In this document: in pieces, positions 14,637-22,534 of the stretch
Layout: each line of letters starts with the position of its first letter
Numbering within the stretch: the first letter of the stretch is position 1
IMG/VR virus record: IMGVR_UViG_3300013233_000041
Location: 1 to 36,905 of that record
DNA length: 36,905 bases
Source of the DNA: a virus
Direction: 5' to 3' (one strand)
Translations under genes and position numbers: made by a program
The notes under the pieces: model-generated
The model's database searches: none
Seen by the model: only the letters and a program-made list of their open reading frames with translations
Told to the model about the DNA's origin: nothing

Positions 14637-14846
14637 ATGACAGACGATAAACTAGAACTAGCAAATTCCTTAATTAGGTTGGAACTCTCAGAAGACTTAG
14701 ACGTTGAATTTTACCAGTCATCTAACCTACCAAAGACAATGGAATTAGCTGTTAGCGAAGCAACTAGACTGGAATATACAATCCTAGATATAGGTGTGGA
14801 CTTTCTAGATACACAGTTTGGTAAGCTACAAATTCAGGTATATTAA
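14637..14846 (+). CDS. Hypothetical acidic protein (69 aa)
   Basis: The start codon has AGGAGG about seven bases upstream, a strong ribosome site. The peptide is acidic (LELSEDLDVEF) with a C-terminal strand-rich part (FGKLQIQVY). No membrane segment or known motif is visible. The stop directly abuts the ATG of the SbcD-like gene, so translational coupling is likely. The function is unknown. Confidence 0.75.
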   Translation: MTDDKLELANSLIRLELSEDLDVEFYQSSNLPKTMELAVSEATRLEYTILDIGVDFLDTQFGKLQIQVY

Positions 14847-15791
14847 ATGAAAATACTATTCACAGCAGATCAGCACATAACTCTTAGAAAGAAAGGAGTT
14901 AAAAAAGACTGGGCTACTAATAGGTACAAACAATACTTCGACTGTCTGGCTAGTATAGACCACGATATTATTATACTAGGAGGGGACTTCTTTGACAAAA
15001 CTCCTAGTATTCAAGAAATTGGCCTATTCTTAGACTTTGTTAGTACCCATCCTAAACCTATGTATATTATTGCAGGAAACCATGAGGCTACCACAAAGTA
15101 CGAAACATTCTTAGGGGAGTTAGACCACTTTCCTAATATTACATTTTGTCTGGAAGATTCAGCACCTCTAGACCTAGATGGTACTAATATTCAGTTTATG
15201 ACGTACGACCAGATAAAGAAGAACGAAAATCCCCCTAAAATTAAAGAAGGAAACAATATACTAGTATCACATGCTAGAGGTGAGCTTCCTTTTGTAGACC
15301 CTGAATATGACTTCAGTAAGTTTTCAGAGTATGATCTAGTACTCTTAGGCGATCTACACAGTATGCATCAAGAACCTAAATTTCCCAATACTTGGTATCC
15401 AGGTAGTCCCTACTCCATTACCTTTGAACTAGGTAATAACGACAAGGAGTGGGGTATTTTTGTCATTGAAACTACCCCATTCAATCCTATTCCTTTATTT
15501 CTACCATTAGACTTACCTCAGTTAATAAAGGTAGAGTGTACTCCTGAGCAGGCTGGCTCCGTACTAGCCACATCTAAGAAGTCCAAAGACTGCATTCTAG
15601 TAGAGGTAACGGGTAATCCTGCCGAGTTAGTAGGTGTAGACAAGTCTATAAAGAGAAAGGTTAAGGTAGTAAGTGAAGCTACAGTAGATCTAGTTGGTAA
15701 GAACTCTTCCGATGAGATAAAAACCGTCCTAGAATATATGGACGTTAAAGACTTACCAAAGATTATGGAGACGTATCATGAAGTTACTTAG
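14847..15791 (+). CDS. sbcD: SbcD/Mre11-like nuclease subunit (T5 D12-like)
   Basis: A calcineurin-type metallophosphoesterase that forms the nuclease part of the SbcCD complex. Metal-binding motifs are seen in order: FTADQH (Asp8, His10), GGDFFD (Asp47), GNHE (Asn78, His79), SHARGE and LLGDLHSMH. The length of 314 aa is short for Mre11 but normal for phage versions. The last codons overlap the start of the SbcC-like gene, matching the paired subunits. Together they cut hairpins and process DNA ends in replication and recombination. Confidence 0.92.
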   Translation: MKILFTADQHITLRKKGVKKDWATNRYKQYFDCLASIDHDIIILGGDFFDKTPSIQEIGLFLDFVSTHPKPMYIIAGNHEATTKYETFLGELDHFPNITFCLEDSAPLDLDGTNIQFMTYDQIKKNENPPKIKEGNNILVSHARGELPFVDPEYDFSKFSEYDLVLLGDLHSMHQEPKFPNTWYPGSPYSITFELGNNDKEWGIFVIETTPFNPIPLFLPLDLPQLIKVECTPEQAGSVLATSKKSKDCILVEVTGNPAELVGVDKSIKRKVKVVSEATVDLVGKNSSDEIKTVLEYMDVKDLPKIMETYHEVT

Positions 15792-17607
15792 TATAGATAT
15801 TAGTAATGCCTATAGCTTTGGTAAGAATGTTCATTTAGACTTTAACAAACTAGACCAGCATACTCAAATTATCGGAAGAAATATAGATGAAGACTTAGAA
15901 GAGGCAAGTAATGGTAGTGGTAAGACAAGTCTGTACCTATGTATTCAACAAGTATTATTTGGCAAGGATTCTAAAGATACATTAAAAGCAGACATTGCTA
16001 ATACTCTAGGAGACGGATCCTACGAAATACACTTATCGTTTCTAGAGAAAGGAGATACCTATATAATATCGGCTAGTAGGACTTCGTCAGGTAAGGGAGC
16101 TTTACTACTAAAAAAGAATAGTAAAGATATAAGTTGTCATACTATCCCAGGAACACAAAAGTTAATACAGAGTATTATTGGGTTAGACTTTACTTTATTT
16201 ACACAGCTTACCTACCAAAGTACAGATAAGTTTCTTGACTTATTATCTGCAACCGATGCTGAAAGAAAGAAAGTATTAGTAAACCTGTTCTCCTTAGATA
16301 GATATGACGATCAAGTTTTACTCTTTAAAGACTTAGTAAGAGCAACTACCTTAGACCTAAAAGTGGCTAGTACAAAGCTGGAGATAATTAAGGATGCCGC
16401 GAACGTTAAAATTGATGATATAGTCCCTGAAAATATAGTCAGAAGTTCAGACGAATTAAATAGACTAATACTAGAAAAAGATAAACTAACTACTGAAATA
16501 GCTAACCTAGATAAGACAAATAAGGAATACGCATACCACACAAGCTTATCCCTTAACCTTGATATATTAAAGTCTAAAGTTTCCACTGCTGGAGATACTC
16601 CGGAATTTACTAAAGAGGAACTTGCAGATGTTGTTTCTAAACTAGCAACTATAAACCAATCAATATCTCAGTATAATAAGCTCTTATCTAGATATGAGTC
16701 TAGTCCAGAGAACTGCAGAACCTGTGGACAGCCTGTTCCTACAGAACATAATGTAGAAAAAGCTAAGGACTGTCGTGACAATCTACAAACTCTTATAGAT
16801 AGAAAGAATAGTCTTCTTGAAGCAGAAGCTCTCCTTACAAGAAAGAAAGAATTGGTAGCCGCTAGAAATTTAGACCTCTTAGAAATCAGCAGATTAAGCG
16901 AGCTATTAGACCTATCTAAGGTCAAAAGCCCCCTCCTTCTATCAGATAAACTTGCTCTCAGCACTACCTTATCTGATCTTATATTTAAAGAGAAGGCTAG
17001 TATTAAAGAATCACAAGATATCGCTGCTAAGAGGGCAAGACATAACGCCAGAGTGGCCGTACTTACAGAGCAAAAGCTTGAAGCTGAGAAAAGACTTGAA
17101 GAAGCTGAGAAGGACTACTCGGTATGTGTCTATAAAGCCTCTCATATGAAAGCTTTATATGATGCATCTAAACTGTTAGTAACATTCAAGCTAGAATCAT
17201 TACTTTTGTATTTACAGAACTCAGTAAATGAATATGTAGATGCGCTATTCCAAGGGGATGTAGCTCTTACAATAGGAACAGCTAAAGGAAAGTTATCCTT
17301 CACTATTATGAAAGGAGGAACAGCTTATTCTATTAAACGGCTGAGTACAGGTGAGAGATCAAGGATGAACATATCAGTTCTGCTTGCTTTGAGAGACACA
17401 CTAGAGTCACTATCGGGAGCAGAAATAGACTTCCTTGTATTAGACGAAATTCTTAGTAGCCTAGACAGTGTGGGTAGAACATCAGTATATGAGATTTTAG
17501 AGAAACTTCCTTATAAAATCCTTAGTATTAGCCACAGCTACCAAGACAATAGGTTGCCCTCAATAGATATTATAAAGAAAAATGGACTCACGGAGATAGT
17601 ACAATGA
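15778..17607 (+). CDS. sbcC: SbcC/Rad50-like ATPase subunit (T5 D13-like)
   Basis: An SMC-type ATPase partner of the SbcD-like nuclease. Walker A is NGSGKT (residues 45-50). Two coiled-coil stretches flank a zinc-hook CxxC (CRTC, Cys313 and Cys316). The ABC signature LSTGERSRM and Walker B FLVLDEILSSLD are near the C-terminus, with the His switch in ISHSYQ. The 609 aa length is compact compared with bacterial SbcC (about 1050 aa), mostly from shorter coiled coils. GGAG lies seven bases before the ATG, which is inside the end of the D12-like gene. Confidence 0.93.
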   Translation: MKLLSIDISNAYSFGKNVHLDFNKLDQHTQIIGRNIDEDLEEASNGSGKTSLYLCIQQVLFGKDSKDTLKADIANTLGDGSYEIHLSFLEKGDTYIISASRTSSGKGALLLKKNSKDISCHTIPGTQKLIQSIIGLDFTLFTQLTYQSTDKFLDLLSATDAERKKVLVNLFSLDRYDDQVLLFKDLVRATTLDLKVASTKLEIIKDAANVKIDDIVPENIVRSSDELNRLILEKDKLTTEIANLDKTNKEYAYHTSLSLNLDILKSKVSTAGDTPEFTKEELADVVSKLATINQSISQYNKLLSRYESSPENCRTCGQPVPTEHNVEKAKDCRDNLQTLIDRKNSLLEAEALLTRKKELVAARNLDLLEISRLSELLDLSKVKSPLLLSDKLALSTTLSDLIFKEKASIKESQDIAAKRARHNARVAVLTEQKLEAEKRLEEAEKDYSVCVYKASHMKALYDASKLLVTFKLESLLLYLQNSVNEYVDALFQGDVALTIGTAKGKLSFTIMKGGTAYSIKRLSTGERSRMNISVLLALRDTLESLSGAEIDFLVLDEILSSLDSVGRTSVYEILEKLPYKILSISHSYQDNRLPSIDIIKKNGLTEIVQ

Positions 17608-18074
17608 TAGATTCTAGAAAGAAAGGAGCGGCGTACGAGAGAAATATAGCAAATGCTCTTACTAAGCTATTAGGGGTTAAGTTTGCTAGAACTCCAGGAT
17701 CGGGAGCTTTTGGAACAAGAAATGAGTCAGCAATGTTACAAGGGGATGTAGTTTGTACCGATGAGTCTTTTAACTTCCCTTACCTTCTAGAATTAAAAAG
17801 GTATAAAGAAGTGCCTTTCTACCCTTATCCTAGAAAACTAAAAGGATCTCTCTTAGCAGGCTGGCTTACTAAACTTGTGGAGCAAATGAAGTTACAACCA
17901 CAGGGCTATAAAGCAGCATTAATCTTCAAAGAGGATAGAAAAGTCGACCTAGCACTGGTACAATGCGCCAGGACTGATAGCACGAATGCAGTATATATTA
18001 AGCATGATGGAGTTCTATTTAAGTTTATGCTACTTACGGAATTTTACGATTTACTAACGGAGGAGCTTCTTTGA
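17604..18074 (+). CDS. Holliday junction resolvase-like nuclease (T5 D14-like)
   Basis: 156 residues with a PD-(D/E)XK nuclease core of the Hjc type. Glu12 is in KKGAAYERNIANAL, Asp48 in QGDVV, and Glu63 with Lys65 in LLELKRY. The N-terminal RKKGAAYE pattern is typical of junction resolvases. It probably cuts branched DNA before packaging. The ATG overlaps the stop of the SbcC-like gene as ATGA. Its own stop overlaps the TTG of the flap endonuclease. Position after SbcDC and before the flap nuclease follows the T5 order. Confidence 0.85.
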   Translation: MIDSRKKGAAYERNIANALTKLLGVKFARTPGSGAFGTRNESAMLQGDVVCTDESFNFPYLLELKRYKEVPFYPYPRKLKGSLLAGWLTKLVEQMKLQPQGYKAALIFKEDRKVDLALVQCARTDSTNAVYIKHDGVLFKFMLLTEFYDLLTEELL

Positions 18075-18898
18075 GCAATTTTAGTAAGAAAAAGACCAAC
18101 CTATTGCTAGTAGATATTTCTAGTATTGCCTTTAGGTATTATAAAAACCCAGATAGTATGGTTGAGGGTCTTGCTAGTATGATTTATAGCTTTGCAGGCT
18201 CTTACGGTGCTAAAGACATTGTGGCCTGCTGTGATTATGGGAAAAGTTCTTACCGCATGAGTGAATATGCTGAATACAAGAGTAACCGTGCAGATAAGAA
18301 AAAAGAAAGAACTCCTGAAGAACAAGAAAGTATAGACCATTACTATAACTGTCAGAAACTCGCTATTGAAACCCTTCCTAGTCAGGGAATTAAAGTCCTA
18401 CAACAGTATGGTGTAGAAGCGGATGACCTTATTGGCTATATGGTAAATAACTACTCAGATAATTACGAACATACGTGGATTCTCTCAGCAGATAAGGATT
18501 TCATGAGTTTGCTCTCAGAACGAGTTTCTCAATTTTCGACAACACAAAGTAAGACCTTCGATCTCGAATACCTAAAAAGAGAATTAGACTGTGATCCCCC
18601 CACGTTCCTTCGGGCACTAATTCTATCAGGCGACAAAATCGATGGGATTCCTGGATACTACCTAGTAGGAGAGCCTAAGAAGCCAACTAGCCGCAGTTTA
18701 GTATATGCTAGAATGGGTGAGTCCTATAGCAGTATATGTGAGCAAATCAAGAAAAAGCCTAAGATTGGTAAAATAGATCAGTTCATCCTAGATAATCCTG
18801 ATATTTATGAAAGGAATATTAAGTTAATTGAGTTACATTCAGAAGTGTTAACAGATAAACAAAAAGACTATATAGTGGAGACAATAAGTGGAAGTTAA
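18071..18898 (+). CDS. Flap endonuclease / 5'-3' exonuclease (T5 D15-like)
   Basis: A 5' nuclease of the PIN-like FEN family that removes RNA primers and 5' flaps. Catalytic acidic residues are visible in LLVDISS (Asp15), CCDYGKSSYR, GVEADDLIGY and LSADKDFMSL. The helix-hairpin-helix element GDKIDGIPG follows. The length of 275 aa is close to T5 D15 (about 290 aa). It starts at TTG behind GGAG, overlapping the preceding stop (TTTGA). Because the polymerase gene has no 5' nuclease domain, this separate protein supplies that activity. Confidence 0.95.
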   Translation: MSNFSKKKTNLLLVDISSIAFRYYKNPDSMVEGLASMIYSFAGSYGAKDIVACCDYGKSSYRMSEYAEYKSNRADKKKERTPEEQESIDHYYNCQKLAIETLPSQGIKVLQQYGVEADDLIGYMVNNYSDNYEHTWILSADKDFMSLLSERVSQFSTTQSKTFDLEYLKRELDCDPPTFLRALILSGDKIDGIPGYYLVGEPKKPTSRSLVYARMGESYSSICEQIKKKPKIGKIDQFILDNPDIYERNIKLIELHSEVLTDKQKDYIVETISGS

Positions 18899-19322
18899 AG
18901 TAGAAAGAGTAGATCAATTAGCAGTCCTTCCTAGGTTCGGACATCAAGGGGATGCCTGTGCGGACGTTGCTAGTATTGAAAACATCCTTATTCCTCCTAT
19001 GGGAAGGGTAGCTGTACGTACCGGCCTTAAACTAGATATTCCAGACGGATATGAAATTCAGGTTAGGAGCAGAAGCGGTAACTCTATTAACAGAGGTCTT
19101 GTTGTAGGTAATGCTCCTGGGACTATAGACAGTGGTTATACAGGTGAACTAAAGGTTATTTTATTCAATTTCAATACCGATATCCACCAGCACGTAAGTG
19201 TTGGAGACAAGATAGCACAGATTAAGCTAGCAGAAGTTATACAAGTAGATTATGTGGGAACACTAGAAGTGAGTAAAGATACCTCAAGAGGTGAAGATGG
19301 ATTCGGGAGTACAGATACATGA
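18888..19322 (+). CDS. dut: dUTP diphosphatase (dUTPase)
   Basis: A trimeric dUTPase that converts dUTP to dUMP, keeping uracil out of phage DNA and feeding dTMP synthesis. The five motifs appear in order: GDACADVAS (motif 1), VRSRSGNS (motif 2), GTIDSGYTGELKV (motif 3), GDKIAQI (motif 4) and RGEDGFGSTD (motif 5). Motif 1 has Cys where Gly is common, a mild oddity. It starts at GTG behind GGAG at seven bases, overlapping the flap nuclease end. Its stop overlaps the ATG of the RNR as ATGA. Confidence 0.94.
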   Translation: MEVKVERVDQLAVLPRFGHQGDACADVASIENILIPPMGRVAVRTGLKLDIPDGYEIQVRSRSGNSINRGLVVGNAPGTIDSGYTGELKVILFNFNTDIHQHVSVGDKIAQIKLAEVIQVDYVGTLEVSKDTSRGEDGFGSTDT

Positions 19323-21334
19323 AGCTAAATGACTATCAAACTTTTATACATAAGTCAAGATATTCTAAGTGGGATGCCTCAAGTGGTAAACGTGAGGATT
19401 GGCCTGAAACAGTAAACAGATATTTAGACTACTTTAACGAAGACCTTAGTCCAGAGGAAAGACACGAGCTCTTTACTGCTATAGTAAACCTGGAAGTTAT
19501 GCCTAGTATGCGTTGTTTAATGGTAGCTGGGGAGGCTCTTGCTAGAAGTAATGTGGCAGGATTTAACTGCTCTGCTGTTGCAGCAAACGATGTTCGGGTG
19601 TTCGACGAAGCACTGTTTGTTTTAATGAATGGAACTGGTCTAGGGTTTAGCTGTGAAAGACAGTATATAACCGATTTGCCGTCTATTAAGAAAGAGGACC
19701 CTAGCGTAGAGTCTATTAGGAAAGCTACTACAGACCCTACTATTATAGAAGCGATAAACAAACTGGATAATACAAGTTTACGAAGATATTACGAAGTCTC
19801 TGAATATTGGGGAACAGACCCAGCAGAACTATCGGTTCTATATAATAATGTTATTTACGTAGCTGATAGTAAGGAAGGATGGGCTTCAGCCTTACGCATC
19901 CTTATTATTGAGTGTTACAACTGTAACTGGGATGTTGAGTGGGACGTATCTAAAGTAAGGGCTGCTGGAGTTAAGCTAAAGGTATTCGGAGGTAGAGCTA
20001 GTGGTCCAGGTCCTTTAGTAGACTTGTTTAAGTATGTTAAGACTTTGTTTAAATCGGCGGAAGGACGTAAGTTACAGTCTATTGAAGTACACAAGCTTAT
20101 GTGTAAAATTGCCGAAATTGTAGTAGTCGGAGGGGTTAGACGAGCAGCTTTGATTAGTCTAAGTAACTTATCTGACCAGAGAATGGCACGATGTAAGAGT
20201 GGGGCTTGGTGGGAAGATGCTCCAGAGTTAGCCCTAGCCAATAACAGCGTGGCTTATACTGAGAAACCCGATATGCCTAGTTTTATGCAGGAATGGCAGA
20301 ACCTCTACAACAGTAAAAGTGGTGAAAGGGGAATCTTCAATAGACAAGCGGCAAACTTGGCGGCTACTCGTAGTGGTAGACGTGAGAGTTCGGAGGACTA
20401 CTTATGTAATCCTTGCAGTGAAATAAACCTACTCCCATCCGAGTTTTGCAACCTTTCTGAAGTCGTAGCTAGAGAAAAAGACACAGCAGCCGACTTATCT
20501 AGAAAAGTTGAACTAGCCACTATATTAGGGACTCTTCAAAGCACAATGACTAGCTTTCACTACCTGAATCCTACATGGAAACAGAATACAGAAGGTGAAG
20601 CTTTACTAGGCGTGTCGCTAACTGGAATCATGGATAACCCCTTACTTAACTCTGATACCCCCGAACTTAAGCAGTTGCTAGCTGATCTAACTGAGGTTGC
20701 TATTAAGACTAACAAGGAATGGGCACTTAAACTAGGTGTAAACCAAAGTGCTGCCATTACCTGTGTTAAGCCTAGTGGTACTGTGTCTCAACTAGTAGAT
20801 TCGGCTTCAGGTATTCATGCTAGATATAGTGACTACTATATTAGAACTGTTAGGCAAGATATTAAAGACCCAATAACTGAATTTCTTAAAGACCAAGGCG
20901 TACCAAACGAGCCTTGTGCTATGAAACCCGACTCTACGGTTATCTTTAGTTTCCCAATGAAAGCACCAGAATCAGCTGTTATGCGAAACGACAGAAATGC
21001 TATTGAACAGCTAGATCACTGGCTTCTATACCAGAGACATTGGTGTGAGCATAAGCCCAGTGTAACTGTTTATGTGAAAGAAGACGAATGGTTTGATGTT
21101 GGAGCCTGGGTGTATAGACACTTTGACGAAGTAAGTGGCGTAAGCTTCCTACCTCATAGTGACCATACATACGCACAAGCTCCTTATCAAGAGATTAGTA
21201 AAGACGATTACCAAAGACTATCAAAGGAATTTCCTAAGATAGACTGGTCTAAACTTATTGAGTACGAAAAGTCAGATAATACAACTGGTATACAGGAACT
21301 AGCCTGTACTGCTGGTGGCTGTGACATCTTATAA
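19319..21334 (+). CDS. Class II adenosylcobalamin-dependent ribonucleoside-triphosphate reductase
   Basis: A monomeric B12-dependent reductase making dNTPs from ribonucleotides without oxygen or a second subunit. Active-site residues are seen: Cys84 (FNCSAV), the NPCSE motif (Asn364, Cys366 as the thiyl cysteine, Glu368), Cys377 (FCNL) and the C-terminal shuttle pair Cys663 and Cys668 (ACTAGGCDIL). The spacing matches the Lactobacillus RTPR type. Residues 125-177 look like an insertion before VADSKEGW. From memory, phage T5 carries class Ia and class III enzymes instead, so this gene differs in origin. The host must supply or take up cobalamin. It is the last gene before the bidirectional terminator. 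Confidence 0.93.
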   Translation: MKLNDYQTFIHKSRYSKWDASSGKREDWPETVNRYLDYFNEDLSPEERHELFTAIVNLEVMPSMRCLMVAGEALARSNVAGFNCSAVAANDVRVFDEALFVLMNGTGLGFSCERQYITDLPSIKKEDPSVESIRKATTDPTIIEAINKLDNTSLRRYYEVSEYWGTDPAELSVLYNNVIYVADSKEGWASALRILIIECYNCNWDVEWDVSKVRAAGVKLKVFGGRASGPGPLVDLFKYVKTLFKSAEGRKLQSIEVHKLMCKIAEIVVVGGVRRAALISLSNLSDQRMARCKSGAWWEDAPELALANNSVAYTEKPDMPSFMQEWQNLYNSKSGERGIFNRQAANLAATRSGRRESSEDYLCNPCSEINLLPSEFCNLSEVVAREKDTAADLSRKVELATILGTLQSTMTSFHYLNPTWKQNTEGEALLGVSLTGIMDNPLLNSDTPELKQLLADLTEVAIKTNKEWALKLGVNQSAAITCVKPSGTVSQLVDSASGIHARYSDYYIRTVRQDIKDPITEFLKDQGVPNEPCAMKPDSTVIFSFPMKAPESAVMRNDRNAIEQLDHWLLYQRHWCEHKPSVTVYVKEDEWFDVGAWVYRHFDEVSGVSFLPHSDHTYAQAPYQEISKDDYQRLSKEFPKIDWSKLIEYEKSDNTTGIQELACTAGGCDIL

Positions 21335-21340
21335 ACCAAT

Positions 21341-21378
21341 AAAAGCCCCCACCTACTAATGTAGAGTGGGGGCTTTTT
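21341..21378. terminator. Bidirectional intrinsic terminator between converging gene blocks
   Basis: AAAGCCCCCAC, an inner CTAC-TAAT-GTAG, a one-base bulge, then GTGGGGGCTTT make a long GC-rich stem with a four-base loop. TTTTT follows on the plus strand and TTTTATT on the minus strand. It lies 7 bases after the RNR stop and 20 bases past the stop of the minor tail protein gene on the other strand, so it ends both converging transcripts. Confidence 0.92.
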
Positions 21379-21397
21379 CCGTTGTCGAGGCGGAAAC

Positions 21398-22525
21398 TTA
21401 TATAGACTCTCTAAACTGTAGCTGAAGGCTGTATCTATTACTAAAGTCATTGACAAATCCTAACTGTTGGTTAGCAAATCTACCATAGAAGCTAAAGAGT
21501 CCATCATTAACATCTGTACTTCCACTAAACAAGTCAATTATAAAGTCGGTATGAGTACCATTTCTAGTAAATAAGTCATGCCAGTACGCTCGTTCATTAC
21601 TAGTAACCAAGTTAAAATTAAAAGAGAGCATATGATAGTGCTGCCTAACTACAGAGTAGGGAGATACTGCATAAACAGTGCTAGAGGTATCCACAGCTGA
21701 TATTTGCCAAGAATTAGCCATGTTTGTCTCTAGCTCATAGAATGTTCCTACATAGATATTACCAATAGTAGTGAAGGGATCAACTGATAAACTGTCTTCT
21801 ACAGAGACTTGAATTTGTGATATAGACGTACTACTAGGTAGGTACATAATAAAAATATTATTATTTTTATAAGCACTCTTTCTATCAGACGCAGTTAAAC
21901 TGGAACTTTGATTATCTCTAAAGTACTTAGTGCCACTAGAAAATCTTCCCTGATTAGGGTTTACTATAGGGGGCAGATTTTTAAGGACTCCTAAAGAATC
22001 AACATACGATATATTTAGTATTGCTGTATCCGAAAAGTTATGGTTTAGTATTGCTATAGTAGACATATCTACAGGGTTTGTATATACGACTGTAGTACTT
22101 AAGTAATTAAAGTTACGTTCATCCAGCTGAAAATAACCTTTCGCGGGGACAACGAGATTCCTATTAGGATTTGTGGCATTAGTTGGAGGGAAATCAGGAT
22201 GACTAACTGGTATCCTGTATCCTAGAATAGTGGTCGCACTTCCGCCTACAGTTGTTAAGACTTCTGTTATAGCCGACGAAGCATTGGGGAGGTAAAAGTT
22301 AACAATCTCAGAATCCCCTAGAAGGAGTAAGTCTATATAACCTTGACCTACTCCTGTTATAGTTCCACCTTTTGCTCCTGATACAGACCCAGTAACGGTC
22401 TCCCCCACTAAAAAGGTACCCGTAACAGCCCCGTGCTCAATACGCTGATGCTTATATATAGAGCTGGTTATACTGGCATTAGTAGATAACACAGTATTAT
22501 CATTTAATATTCTTAACTTATTCAT
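21398..22525 (-). CDS. Minor tail protein (375 aa)
   Basis: Last gene of the virion module in transcription order. The protein is Ser/Thr/Asn-rich and beta-rich, with no transmembrane segment. Near residues 34-70 it carries a Gly-rich module (FLVGETVTGSVSGAKGG) like one in the major tail protein. The C-terminus (FSNRYSLQLQFRESI) looks like a structural beta strand end. The position after the tape measure and the large tip protein suggests a distal tail, fibre-attachment or receptor-side component. I do not recognise a specific family. The ATG has AGGA five bases or so upstream. It follows the 1312-aa gene with only nine bases between. Confidence 0.68.
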   Translation of the reverse strand: MNKLRILNDNTVLSTNASITSSIYKHQRIEHGAVTGTFLVGETVTGSVSGAKGGTITGVGQGYIDLLLLGDSEIVNFYLPNASSAITEVLTTVGGSATTILGYRIPVSHPDFPPTNATNPNRNLVVPAKGYFQLDERNFNYLSTTVVYTNPVDMSTIAILNHNFSDTAILNISYVDSLGVLKNLPPIVNPNQGRFSSGTKYFRDNQSSSLTASDRKSAYKNNNIFIMYLPSSTSISQIQVSVEDSLSVDPFTTIGNIYVGTFYELETNMANSWQISAVDTSSTVYAVSPYSVVRQHYHMLSFNFNLVTSNERAYWHDLFTRNGTHTDFIIDLFSGSTDVNDGLFSFYGRFANQQLGFVNDFSNRYSLQLQFRESI

Positions 22526-22534
22526 TTAGTATTC

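Noticed and set aside
14446-14640. 64-codon plus-strand frame inside the end of the SSB gene
   Set aside because: It lies in another frame of a well-supported gene, spans the terminator hairpin and has no ribosome site.
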